Below, in pieces: positions 23,219-29,675 of a stretch of DNA of 35,198 bases. Position 1 is the first letter of the stretch. Every line of letters starts with the position of its first letter. The notes under the pieces were generated by a model. It saw only the letters and a list, made by a program, of their open reading frames with translations. It searched no databases and had not been told where the DNA came from. The stretch is from a virus, in IMG/VR virus record IMGVR_UViG_3300042879_003928, positions 1 through 35,198 of that record; one strand, given 5' to 3'. The position numbers and the translations under genes are program-made.

Positions 23219-23240
23219 AGCAGCACACAGGAGAGAAACG

Positions 23241-23951
23241 ATGAAAACAGCAAATGGTAATGATAAGTTGGGTAAGGAAAACTGCATTGTGGTGAGTCGC
23301 CCCGTTGGTGATACTTGCCCGCCCGATTGTGATTTTCTCGGAAACGGCTGCTATGCCGAGGACTTGGAAAATATCTATCCCGGTGTTCGTCCTGCTGGTA
23401 TGCAGAATCTTATCACAGAAAAGAATCGTATTCGCTCTATGCTTGTGGATGCGGTCAAGAAAAACAAAGATGTCCGCTGGCATGAGCGTGGCGACTTTTT
23501 CAAGGATGGTAGTCTCGACACCGAGTATGTAGATAACGTACTGTGGGCGTGTGAGAGTATTCTTGCTAGTGGTGGTAGTCTGCCGACTATGTGGGCTTAT
23601 ACCCATATTTATGATAGTCGTTTATCTACCGAACTTGGCAAGTATATAAATATGTATGCTAGTATTCATGACGGCGAAGATATGCGACAGGCTAAGGCTG
23701 CTGGTTTCAAACTGTTCGCGTGGTGTGATAGTGATACTAAGATTGCACCTAAGCGTCCGCGTGGTAAGGCCAAGGCCGACGCATGGCGAGCATCTTTGCC
23801 GAAACTGGTTGTGCTGGAAGGTGAGAAGTTTATCACTTGCCCGGAAATCCGTCGTGGTCGTGGTGTTGTGACTTGCACACAAACGAAGAATAGCGTACAC
23901 TGTGACTTGTGCCCGCGTGGTTTGGCTAACGTGTTGTTTCCATCACACTGA
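23241..23951 (+). CDS. Cysteine-rich phage protein
   Basis: 236 aa, among the larger early proteins. CPPDCDFLGNGCYAE (residues 26-40) and a C-terminal cluster (ITCPEIRRGRGVVTC, CDLCPRG) could bind a metal or an Fe-S cluster. The layout recalls phage proteins loosely linked to the Gp37/Gp68 type (GCYAE), but I cannot confirm it. ACAGGAGAGAAACG puts GGAG at a good distance. Function unknown. Confidence 0.65.
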   Translation: MKTANGNDKLGKENCIVVSRPVGDTCPPDCDFLGNGCYAEDLENIYPGVRPAGMQNLITEKNRIRSMLVDAVKKNKDVRWHERGDFFKDGSLDTEYVDNVLWACESILASGGSLPTMWAYTHIYDSRLSTELGKYINMYASIHDGEDMRQAKAAGFKLFAWCDSDTKIAPKRPRGKAKADAWRASLPKLVVLEGEKFITCPEIRRGRGVVTCTQTKNSVHCDLCPRGLANVLFPSH

Positions 23952-23958
23952 GGTATAT

Positions 23959-24132
23959 ATGGAAAACTGGATTTTTGTGAACGACCATAAGATTAGACAC
24001 CGTTGGGAATGCCCAGAGTGTGATGGGCATTCGTATGTACAACCGTGGTATTATTCAGAGATGGGCGAGCCTATGTGTACTGATTGTGATAGTGATATGG
24101 AATATGTAAGAACGGAGTATAATAATGGCTAG
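23959..24132 (+). CDS. Zinc-ribbon microprotein
   Basis: 57 aa. Two CxxC knuckles (CPEC and CTDC) about 22 residues apart make a zinc ribbon: RWECPECDGHSYVQPWYYSE and GEPMCTDCDSDMEY. GAGG is upstream. It overlaps the kinase-like gene by 8 nt. Confidence 0.7.
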   Translation: MENWIFVNDHKIRHRWECPECDGHSYVQPWYYSEMGEPMCTDCDSDMEYVRTEYNNG

Positions 24133-24700
24133 TGTTTATGTTGGACAATATGATGATGCTGGAAGCAAAAATGCTTTTTACATTATTCCACAACGTAGGT
24201 TTGGTCGAAAGCGTATCGGATTCAAAGAGTTTGAAAATAAAAATGAAGCAGACTTTGCGTATAGGATTCAGAGTATTTTAGCAGATAAGGATTTGGCCCC
24301 AAAGGTTTATGGTCAAGTAGGACGAATCCAAAAGTCTGGTTATGATGGTGAGTTGACTGGCTATGGATACCTTACAGAAATTGCCCGACCTATGGCATAC
24401 TGTAATGATGAATATTGTGATGGTGAGTGTTATGATAGTGATTGTAGAAATAGTAGTATCATAGCAGATATTGTGGGTATGTTAGATTTTTATGGATTGG
24501 CTTATAGTGACCATCATCGTGCGAACTTTGGGTATGTTCGACGTAATCGACAGTGGATTCCCGTTGTAATAGATGTTGGTATTGAAAGTTTTGATGGTTG
24601 GGATGAGAGTATTTATGGAGAGTTTCAGTCTGACGACGAAGAAAACTATGGATCGTGCAACTGTGTATGTTGTCGCCAATATGCTAATCCCGAAAGGTAA
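24125..24700 (+). CDS. Kinase-fold-like protein
   Basis: 191 aa. A protein-kinase-like order of motifs is visible: GFKEF with K34 (beta-3 lysine), E41 in the following helix, LAPKVYG, a hinge-like GYLTEIARP (80-89), SDHHRANFGYV (D129, N134; catalytic-loop pattern D-x4-N) and VVIDVG with D150 in place of DFG. The lobe after the DFG site is nearly absent, and a Cys-rich tail (SCNCVCC) ends it. It may be a minimal kinase or a pseudokinase; the call is from motif order only. Confidence 0.55.
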   Translation: MASVYVGQYDDAGSKNAFYIIPQRRFGRKRIGFKEFENKNEADFAYRIQSILADKDLAPKVYGQVGRIQKSGYDGELTGYGYLTEIARPMAYCNDEYCDGECYDSDCRNSSIIADIVGMLDFYGLAYSDHHRANFGYVRRNRQWIPVVIDVGIESFDGWDESIYGEFQSDDEENYGSCNCVCCRQYANPER

Positions 24701-24703
24701 ATC

Positions 24704-24934
24704 ATGGCTAAATACTACATTAAGTGTGGAACATTGGAACTAATCTACTCATGCAACAAGGCTCCACGATATGCTGCTATGGATGCTATATGGGAATTAA
24801 ATGATAATGATGTGCTAGACGAGCATATCTATTTGGATGAGCGAAGCTATAAAGACTATACTAATGCTGATGGTTTGACTACCGTTTTACACACTTCGCA
24901 TATCTTGAAGGATGCAGGCTGGAGTTTGGAGTAG
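24704..24934 (+). CDS. Hypothetical early protein
   Basis: 76 aa, MAKYYIKCGTLELIYSCNKA...; the pattern of an N-terminal strand pair, a helix (APRYAAMDAIWELN) and a C-terminal strand fits a small alpha/beta fold. GAAAGG lies upstream. Last gene of its operon, ending right at repeat A copy 8. Confidence 0.65.
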   Translation: MAKYYIKCGTLELIYSCNKAPRYAAMDAIWELNDNDVLDEHIYLDERSYKDYTNADGLTTVLHTSHILKDAGWSLE

Positions 24935-25020
24935 ACCTAAAGCCTTGATCGTAAAGGACTTACGACGAGGCTGGCCGCAGGATGTTGACGTAAGTGCTTG
25001 TGTGGTATAGGGTTGCATCA
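24935..25020. repeat. Family A repeat, copy 8
   Basis: Half-sites CCTAAAGCCTTG, AAAGGACTTACGACGA, GACGTAAGTGCTTG and a degenerate fourth site; core CTGGCCGCAG. Confidence 0.8.
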
Positions 25021-25054
25021 ACAGAATTTTTTCCAGAATTCCTATAGAAGCCTC

Positions 25055-25083
25055 TTGACAAGTGACGATAATGCTTGTAGAAT
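25055..25083 (+). promoter_or_regulatory. Promoter driving a candidate structured RNA
   Basis: TTGACA, 17 bp with GACGATA, TAGAAT. The region downstream lacks a convincing gene for more than 500 bases, so it probably makes RNA. Confidence 0.8.
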
Positions 25084-25089
25084 ACAAGA

Positions 25090-25525
25090 GTAAGACAAAA
25101 CAAAAGTGATGGCGAGTTGGATAAACGTCGATAAAAATAGCCAACTCATAAAACGCAACCCTAATGGTGAGAGTGCTTATTTAGCCAAGCCACACTTTTA
25201 CAAACATTCGTGGGTCCATGCTCGGGACTAGATTGGGATAAGCCATTACGATAAACCTACCGGCTGTAATGCAGCGGAAAGGTTGCCAGCGGGCTTATAC
25301 GTTGGATAGTAGTGCCAATTTATGGGGGATAGCGTCCTCACCACGACCATACAATCCGGAATTATCCTTCATCGGGTAATAGAGTGAATTAACACCGCAA
25401 CATTACGCTTGCGTTCTATCTTTCATCGGGTAGAATCACTGAAATAACAGCCGGATACCGAACAACCAGTAACCGCTCCCAAGAGCCAGACCAAAGTGAC
25501 TGTTGCTAGCAGACTATCACTTTGC
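25090..25525 (+). ncRNA. Candidate structured non-coding RNA (~435 nt)
   Basis: No long reading frame and no ribosome-binding site. Visible helices include AAAAGTG/CACTTTT enclosing GAGTTGG/CCAACTC, GTCC/GGAC, GATAAGCC/GGCTTAT, and two related hairpins with TTCATCGG on the 3' side of the loop: ATTATC/GGTAAT and TTCTATC/GGTAGAA. The lower stems of those two differ but still pair. CAAAGTGA/TCACTTTG closes the 3' end. A 40-codon frame from 25109 (MASWINVDKNSQ...) exists but lacks a good start signal. The RNA matches no class I recognise (not tmRNA or RNase P by eye). Confidence 0.55.
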
Positions 25526-25602
25526 AGGGAGGATTTCCGTGGACGGTTTTTATAGAATCGGGGCGTAAAAGATTCGCTGGTTATAATACAAAAGGAGAAG
25601 AT

Positions 25603-25779
25603 ATGAATAAAGAAGAATCAGACAGAAACGCAGCGATAGTGAAGGTTCTCAGGGTTCTTAAAAATCCCATGCTGATTATGAGTCCTGCTAAAAAAGAGGC
25701 ATTGACTTTAGCAGAAGAGCATGGTATAACGGTATCAGACTTGATTAGTGAATACGAAAAGATAGCAATGAGGGTATAA
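25603..25779 (+). CDS. Hypothetical early protein
   Basis: 58 aa, MNKEESDRNAAIVKVLRVLK...; helical, with no family recognised. AAAGGAGAAG is a strong ribosome-binding site. It begins a six-gene cluster coupled by TAATG and ATGA overlaps and could be transcribed by read-through from the structured RNA or from a weak TATAGAAT-like signal near 25552. Confidence 0.65.
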   Translation: MNKEESDRNAAIVKVLRVLKNPMLIMSPAKKEALTLAEEHGITVSDLISEYEKIAMRV

Positions 25780-25958
25780 TGGCTAAAACCGTAGACGTTG
25801 AACTGACTAAGGTGGAAATCGAACTGCTACATGGTCTGGTTCAAGACCATATTGATAGTGGTAGTTATTATGGTAATAAGAACTGGTTTCTGGTTATGCA
25901 GGCCAAGGTGTTTGAAAAGTTGGCCGATGCCTATTCTGAACTGGAGAATGAAGTATGA
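25779..25958 (+). CDS. Hypothetical helical protein
   Basis: 59 aa, MAKTVDVELTKVEIELLHGL...; helix, YYGNKNWF turn, helix. Linked to its neighbours by TAATG at the start and ATGA at the end. No function recognised. Confidence 0.65.
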   Translation: MAKTVDVELTKVEIELLHGLVQDHIDSGSYYGNKNWFLVMQAKVFEKLADAYSELENEV

Positions 25959-26167
25959 AAGCATACGCTATTATTTGTGAGTATGGGGCTGCTAGCATCC
26001 ATGAATCTATTGAGATGATTTGTAAGACTGAAAAGATTGCACGATCATATTATAATGATGCAGAGTTTTACGGTAGGCCGATTGATATTCGTGAAATAGA
26101 GATTGTGACTAAGCCATATCAAAAGTCTCCCATATACTTGAAAAGCATCAAAAGGAAAAAGAAATGA
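25955..26167 (+). CDS. Hypothetical alpha/beta protein
   Basis: 70 aa, MKAYAIICEYGAASIHESIE...; a strand, a helix (ICKTEKIARSYYND) and a strand (DIREIEIV), ending in a basic SIKRKKK tail that might touch nucleic acid. The stop overlaps the next ATG. Confidence 0.65.
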   Translation: MKAYAIICEYGAASIHESIEMICKTEKIARSYYNDAEFYGRPIDIREIEIVTKPYQKSPIYLKSIKRKKK

Positions 26168-26388
26168 CCGTTAACGAACTTATTGAGCAGTTGAAGAACT
26201 ATCCGGGCGATATGCGGGTTCTTACCCTTGGTTATGAGGGTGGGTATAATGATGTCAATCTAAAGACAGAGGAGATTGTATTCAATTTCTCCAAGAATGA
26301 TGCTTGGTATTATGGGCCGCATGAGTGTGTGAAGTTTACTGATGGTGATACTGGTACACAATGCTTGATTGTTACGAGGGAAAAATAA
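26164..26388 (+). CDS. Conserved-type phage hypothetical protein
   Basis: 74 aa, MTVNELIEQLKNYPGDMRVL then GYEGGYNDVNLKTEEIVF. The leading helix plus YPGD.RV pattern is a familiar one among phage and plasmid proteins of unknown function. Coupled on both sides (ATGA, TAATG). Confidence 0.7.
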   Translation: MTVNELIEQLKNYPGDMRVLTLGYEGGYNDVNLKTEEIVFNFSKNDAWYYGPHECVKFTDGDTGTQCLIVTREK

Positions 26389-26705
26389 TGGAATGGAATA
26401 ATTCTCATAAGAATCCGCCAGAGAGTGGACAGAAGATTTATTACTTTGGACCTAATATTGGTATAGGTATTGGTCATTATTCTTATCAAGAGAGTCGTGG
26501 ATTCTTTCCTTACTATTACGATGAAATAGGCGTAAAGATTTACGAAAGAAAAAGAGTAGAACTCTGTCCCCATATTTTTACTAATGAAAATTTTGGGGTC
26601 GTAGATGCTTGTGATGCTCCTTACTGGCTTCCTTACGACGAGGAACGAGCAAAGAGTTGGTGTCCTATTATTCCTGAAAAGTATACGAAAGATTTGTACG
26701 ATTGA
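26388..26705 (+). CDS. Hypothetical aromatic-rich protein
   Basis: 105 aa, MEWNNSHKNPPESGQKIYYF...; the start resembles DUF551-like openings (W...P.SG..Y...) and the end WLPYDEERAKSWCPIIPE is Trp/Pro-rich. The start was set by the TAATG overlap, not the longer upstream frame. Confidence 0.62.
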   Translation: MEWNNSHKNPPESGQKIYYFGPNIGIGIGHYSYQESRGFFPYYYDEIGVKIYERKRVELCPHIFTNENFGVVDACDAPYWLPYDEERAKSWCPIIPEKYTKDLYD

Positions 26706-26707
26706 AT

Positions 26708-26839
26708 ATGGAACTTAAAACACTTAGTGATATTTGTCCATGTGGGGCGTGTGAAGTTTTGGTGTGGAAATATGACAATAATGGCTTAATCTGGAACTTT
26801 TGCCAGCAATGCTATTGGTGGTATGTCGCAAATGATTGA
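26708..26839 (+). CDS. Zinc-ribbon microprotein
   Basis: 43 aa with CPCGAC and CQQC forming a compact zinc site; Trp-rich between and after (VWKYDNNGLIWNF, CYWWY). It starts 2 nt after the previous stop and shares the CPCG opening with the 22870 protein. Confidence 0.6.
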   Translation: MELKTLSDICPCGACEVLVWKYDNNGLIWNFCQQCYWWYVAND

Positions 26840-26841
26840 CA

Positions 26842-26909
26842 CATAAAGACTTATGGCAAACCGGGCCGGCCGAATTCGTCGTAAGTCCTTGGATATAAGC
26901 CACTTAGGA
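26842..26909. repeat. Family A repeat, copy 9 (first half-site lost)
   Basis: Half-sites TAAAGACTTATGGCAA, TCGTCGTAAGTCCTTG and CCACTTAGGA; core CGGGCCGGCCGAA. The expected first half-site is absent. Confidence 0.82.
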
Positions 26910-26927
26910 TTTTTTCAAGATTCTCTC

Positions 26928-26955
26928 TTGACTGTACCGATACTATATGTATAAT
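26928..26955 (+). promoter_or_regulatory. Promoter of tRNA-Leu
   Basis: TTGACT, 16 bp with ACCGATA, TATAAT; the tRNA starts 9 bp later, so the transcript begins close to its mature 5' end. Confidence 0.82.
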
Positions 26956-26963
26956 TGAAGCAT

Positions 26964-27036
26964 GGGAGCGTAGACCAACGGCAGAGTCAAAGGACTTAAA
27001 ATCCTTCAAGTGTGGGTTCGAATCCCACCGCTCCTA
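26964..27036 (+). tRNA. tRNA with UAA anticodon (Leu), class I shape
   Basis: 73 nt: acceptor GGGAGCG/CGCTCCT, anticodon stem AAGGA/TCCTT with loop CTTAAAA (anticodon TAA, reads UUA), T-arm GTGGG TTCGAAT CCCAC, discriminator A. The variable loop is only five bases, whereas bacterial leucine tRNAs normally have a long variable arm. No CCA is encoded. Confidence 0.8.
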
Positions 27037-27042
27037 CTAGCA

Positions 27043-27180
27043 AACAGATGCGGGCCGCTGGCAGAATGATATCAAAGAAGCCACGGTTAAATGCAAGGCC
27101 GAGTATGGCATAACCCGACTGTTTGTATTTGCTAATCCTACGGATTCGCTGCCGTTGCTGATAGTCAGTCAGAAGTAGGG
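27043..27180 (+). pseudogene. Start-less reading-frame remnant after tRNA-Leu
   Basis: 45 codons open from a TAG 3 nt after the tRNA to a TAG at 27178: QTDAGRWQNDIKEATVKCKA..., reading protein-like but without ATG/GTG/TTG or ribosome-binding site. Its end is encoded by element B copy 4. It may be a gene 3' remnant left by tRNA acquisition, or chance. Confidence 0.3.
27132..27168 (+). repeat. Element B, copy 4
   Basis: 37 nt; AATCC/GGATT stem with loop TAC, then CTGATAGTCAGTCAG (CTGA/TCAG hairpin). A promoter starts 15 nt later. Confidence 0.75.
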
Positions 27181-27183
27181 GTC

Positions 27184-27212
27184 TTGACAAGAGTGACTCG
27201 ATAAAGTATATT
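27184..27212 (+). promoter_or_regulatory. Promoter with CTCGATA spacer
   Basis: TTGACA, 17 bp with CTCGATA, TATATT. Confidence 0.72.
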
Positions 27213-27232
27213 GTGCAGACAGGAGAACTTTT

Positions 27233-27475
27233 ATGGTTGCTTTTGCTGATAGAGATCGACAGTTGGTGGCCTCTTGTGTTCATTGTGGGGCCGAATATAT
27301 TTTGTGGGTAAATGAACAGGATTTTCTTGACTGGACTAGTGACTCAGGGTATATTCAAGATAAGTTGCCCTATCTTAGTGCTGATGAGCGTGAGTTGTTA
27401 ATTAGTGGTACTTGTGGTAAGTGCTGGAAAGATATGTTTGGGGGCATGGATGATGAGGAAGATGAAACAGAATAA
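27233..27475 (+). CDS. Zinc-ribbon small protein
   Basis: 80 aa. CVHCG (residues 15-19) and CGKC (61-64) form a split zinc site; the middle is acidic and the tail (MDDEEDETE) very acidic. ACAGGAGAA ribosome-binding site. The tail overlaps the start of the next gene. Confidence 0.7.
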   Translation: MVAFADRDRQLVASCVHCGAEYILWVNEQDFLDWTSDSGYIQDKLPYLSADERELLISGTCGKCWKDMFGGMDDEEDETE

Positions 27476-27875
27476 GTTACACGCCGAAGTTCGATTCCAT
27501 CTGTCTAGTGGCAAAAACTATATGCACTGGCAGATAAAGATTATGCAAGGTAGCAAAAAAGTAGATGTATACTACTACAATCCGACCGAATACCAATTGG
27601 AGATGGTTGGATGCAAGCTGGTGAATCGCCCCAATAAGGCCAAGCAGGTATTTGAGGCTGGTGTGCATGATGTTAGTGGCTGGGTAAAGTGTGAAGAGGT
27701 TCGTCCTGTTCGACAAATGCCAGTTGACAATCTTGAGAAGTTGTATTATAATCCCATTCGTGACCCGTACTGGCGACGAGAAAGCGATAGTAATGAGTTT
27801 ATTTGGGATAATAGCGAATACGCTACGCTAGTTACTAGTGGCAAACAAGTTTACGTTTTGGAGGAAAGAACATGA
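27462..27875 (+). CDS. Hypothetical beta-rich protein
   Basis: 137 aa, MKQNKLHAEVRFHLSSGKNY...; N-terminal beta region (HWQIKIMQGSKKVDVYYYNP) is seen in some phage proteins of unknown function. Start chosen at the ATG with GAGGAAG upstream. The stop overlaps the next gene (ATGA). Confidence 0.7.
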   Translation: MKQNKLHAEVRFHLSSGKNYMHWQIKIMQGSKKVDVYYYNPTEYQLEMVGCKLVNRPNKAKQVFEAGVHDVSGWVKCEEVRPVRQMPVDNLEKLYYNPIRDPYWRRESDSNEFIWDNSEYATLVTSGKQVYVLEERT

Positions 27876-28231
27876 TTAACATTGGCATGACGATTCGTGA
27901 GATGGTTGCTCTGGCTTCTAACCCCAGTTGCACTGGTGATCTGTATGAGAGGATCATCAAGGCCATTGAAGAGGCTACCGGCAATACCATGATGATGGTG
28001 GCTTGTAATGGTGTGAGATATGATGGTCAGTTTTGGGACCACAAGATAGCAGCCATCAAAAGCTTGAGACTCTCTACGGGCTGGGGTCTTCGAGAGGCGA
28101 AGGATTGGGTTGAAAACTGTATGCATAATGGTAGGACGTATTATACTCCTACTATGACTGCCGAGAAGGCTCGTGAATTGAGCGAGTCTTTGGAGAAGCT
28201 CGGTTGTTCTTGCTGGACAACCCCTGCTTGA
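27872..28231 (+). CDS. Ribosomal protein L7/L12 C-terminal-domain-like protein
   Basis: 119 aa. Residues 58-119 follow the bL12 C-terminal domain: KIAAIKSLRLSTGWGLREAK matches the family motif K(I/V)xVIKxVRxxTGLGLKEAK, then DWVE and a C-terminal helix TAEKARELSESLEKLGC like xxEAExxKxxLExAGA. In ribosomes this domain recruits GTPase factors. The N-terminal 57 residues are not the dimerisation domain of bL12. GAGGAAAG ribosome-binding site. It might compete for or recruit translation factors (inference). Confidence 0.75.
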   Translation: MINIGMTIREMVALASNPSCTGDLYERIIKAIEEATGNTMMMVACNGVRYDGQFWDHKIAAIKSLRLSTGWGLREAKDWVENCMHNGRTYYTPTMTAEKARELSESLEKLGCSCWTTPA

Positions 28232-28313
28232 CATAAAGCCTTGACCCTAAACAACTTAGGGCAAGGCCAGCCGCAACATTTTGACGTAAGTGCTTATGTG
28301 ATAACACTTTGCA
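28231..28313. repeat. Family A repeat, copy 10
   Basis: Half-sites CATAAAGCCTTG, TAAACAACTTAGGGCAA, GACGTAAGTGCTTA and ACACTTTGCAAC; core GGCCAGCCGC. Confidence 0.82.
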
Positions 28314-28353
28314 ACAAATCAAAGAAAAACGAATTTTCATTCAAGAGAAGGAC

Positions 28354-28382
28354 TTGACAGTGACGATACACTAGGGTAGAAT
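28354..28382 (+). promoter_or_regulatory. Promoter with GACGATA spacer
   Basis: TTGACA, 17 bp with GTGACGATA, TAGAAT. A decayed relative lies at 32911. Confidence 0.8.
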
Positions 28383-28412
28383 GATAGAAACGCAACGCAA
28401 GTGGCTGCCACG

Positions 28413-28523
28413 ATGCCAACGCTAGAAACCTTCATGGCAGACTTGACAAGCGGTAATCAGTTATGTATACTGGTTATGTTGGTTCCAGTTTGGTTTACTT
28501 TACTACTTGGAGGTTTACTATGA
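28413..28523 (+). CDS. Possible membrane microprotein
   Basis: 36 aa, MPTLETFMADLTSGNQLCIL... with a hydrophobic second half. No ribosome-binding site, and a second promoter lies inside it, so it is tentative; its TGA overlaps the next ATG. Confidence 0.35.
   Translation: MPTLETFMADLTSGNQLCILVMLVPVWFTLLLGGLL
28443..28471 (+). promoter_or_regulatory. Second promoter before 28520 gene
   Basis: TTGACA, 17 bp, TATACT; the spacer lacks CCGATA. Confidence 0.65.
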
Positions 28524-28777
28524 AGGCTTTTAGTTTCAACGTGACGATTGCTGCCGATGGTCTGGATACGGATGTTATTGAGGATACGCTTCGTCAGGCT
28601 CTTACTGACGGTCTGCCCGAGGAGACTCTTGCTCTCGTCAAGGCCGATGGTGTGAAGGAGTATAGCGAGCAGGGTTGGAAGGTTGCTCGTAATCGTAAGT
28701 TCGGTATCGGTGTCAAGGAGGCTGGCGACGGCCACAAGGCTAAGTCATCCAAGGTGGCTGCGGAGGCAACCGCCTGA
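28520..28777 (+). CDS. Hypothetical early protein
   Basis: 85 aa, MKAFSFNVTIAADGLDTDVI...; a strand-helix layout (DTDVIEDTLRQALTDGLPEE) with an Ala/Lys-rich tail. GC-rich with strong codon bias; two promoters and GGAGG 6 nt upstream suggest high expression. Function unknown. Confidence 0.7.
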   Translation: MKAFSFNVTIAADGLDTDVIEDTLRQALTDGLPEETLALVKADGVKEYSEQGWKVARNRKFGIGVKEAGDGHKAKSSKVAAEATA

Positions 28778-28779
28778 CA

Positions 28780-28807
28780 TTGACAAACTGGACTGTGCCA
28801 GTATAAA
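28780..28807 (+). promoter_or_regulatory. Promoter of second candidate RNA / tRNA-Arg
   Basis: TTGACA, 16 bp, TATAAA, directly after the previous stop; no protein gene follows before tRNA-Arg. Confidence 0.72.
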
Positions 28808-28813
28808 TAGCAT

Positions 28814-29018
28814 TTAGGCACAGTGCGGCGGGGTAAAACCCGCGTATGAGGCTCGTTGCAGTGCCCAAGGTGCAACCTAGAGAAGGTCTAACCAACCAGA
28901 TAAAACGGGTGGTTCCGTTGAAGTTATCGACCCTCTAGCGTATAATTATGATAGGATGGTAAGACGATAACACCATCAACCTGCATAGCCTCTATGGGAC
29001 GCCGTGGGGGCTTGCAGT
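28814..29018 (+). ncRNA. Candidate structured RNA upstream of tRNA-Arg
   Basis: No convincing reading frame. A chain of short helices is visible: GCGGG/CCCGC, GTTGCA/TGCAAC, TAGA/TCTA, AACCA/TGGTT (or the competing AACGG/CCGTT), GATGGT/ACCATC and CTGC/GCAG enclosing ATAG/CTAT. It probably shares a transcript with tRNA-Arg and may be released by tRNA 5' processing. No known RNA class recognised. Confidence 0.45.
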
Positions 29019-29024
29019 ATTGAC

Positions 29025-29096
29025 GGCCCCGTAGTTCAATGGATAGAATAAGTGACTTCTAATCTCTAGATGCAGGTTCGATTCCTGCCGGGGCTA
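29025..29096 (+). tRNA. tRNA-Arg (UCU)
   Basis: Acceptor GGCCCCG/CGGGGCT, loop CTTCTAA (anticodon TCT, reads AGA), T-arm GCAGG TTCGATT CCTGC, discriminator A. The anticodon stem has one T-T mismatch (AGTGA/TCTCT). Confidence 0.88.
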
Positions 29097-29099
29097 TTT

Positions 29100-29180
29100 A
29101 TGAAAGATGACGCAAAAACTACGGAAGATTTTTTGAAGGCTTGTGAGCTGCTCCTAAACTCTTTGAGAATAAAGACTTAG
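29100..29180 (+). CDS. Possible microprotein ending in repeat A
   Basis: 26 aa, MKDDAKTTEDFLKACELLLN...; helical. No ribosome-binding site, since it starts 4 nt after tRNA-Arg. Its last codons (AAG ACT TAG) belong to repeat A copy 11. Tentative. Confidence 0.3.
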   Translation: MKDDAKTTEDFLKACELLLNSLRIKT

Positions 29181-29233
29181 GAGAAAGACGGCCGGCCGGA
29201 TTCGTCGTAAGTCCTTAGCCGTAAAGACTTTAG
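29152..29233. repeat. Family A repeat, copy 11
   Basis: Half-sites CCTAAACTCTTT, TAAAGACTTAGGAGAA, TCGTCGTAAGTCCTTA and AAGACTTTAGAA; core CGGCCGGCCGGA. Confidence 0.85.
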
Positions 29234-29252
29234 AATTTTCTAAAGTTGAGTG

Positions 29253-29281
29253 TTGACAGAGGCCGATACGTAGAGTATGAT
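29253..29281 (+). promoter_or_regulatory. Promoter with GCCGATA spacer
   Basis: TTGACA, 17 bp with GGCCGATA, TATGAT. Confidence 0.78.
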
Positions 29282-29309
29282 GATACCACGCAGAAGGAGA
29301 GGCGAACGG

Positions 29310-29675
29310 ATGATTCAATGGATTGGAGTGATTATTGCTCTGTTGGGTTTTGCTTATAATGGTGTAAAAGATTATCAAAAAGGTGATATAAAATTACCAA
29401 AACTGCCACAAAAACAAGTATTGACAAAACCAGTTTATCCGATACAATACTGTCTAATGGCTTACGATCCTAATGTTGAGAAGGTTTTTTACTTACACGA
29501 AAATGGACAATGGCATGATTACGCTCCACAACAACGACGATATGCAGCGACCACGACGCAACATCATCAAGGTCAAGAAGGTTATGCCGTGGGAGGTTCG
29601 ACAGGGACACAAGGAGCATCGGGATACGGTTATGGACAACAGACCCAAGCGCCTTCGCACACGCCGAGATATTGA
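29310..29675 (+). CDS. Membrane-anchored Gly/Gln-rich protein
   Basis: 121 aa. Residues 1-19 (MIQWIGVIIALLGFAYNGV) are a membrane helix or uncleaved signal. Then comes a short domain with VYPIQYCLMAYDPNVEKVFY and a low-complexity end rich in Gly, Gln and Tyr. That end lies where a second gene overlaps in another frame, which may explain its composition. GGAGAGG upstream sets the start. Confidence 0.65.
   Translation: MIQWIGVIIALLGFAYNGVKDYQKGDIKLPKLPQKQVLTKPVYPIQYCLMAYDPNVEKVFYLHENGQWHDYAPQQRRYAATTTQHHQGQEGYAVGGSTGTQGASGYGYGQQTQAPSHTPRY

Noticed and set aside
25109-25231. 40-aa gene inside the structured RNA
   Set aside because: No ribosome-binding site, and the bases take part in clear helices; it may be chance.
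25086-25525. tmRNA
   Set aside because: No alanine-tRNA-like ends and no ANDNYALAA-like tag frame found.
26842-26909. Repeat A as intrinsic terminator
   Set aside because: The palindromes are not followed directly by a T-run; T-tracts lie tens of bases later, next to the -35 boxes.
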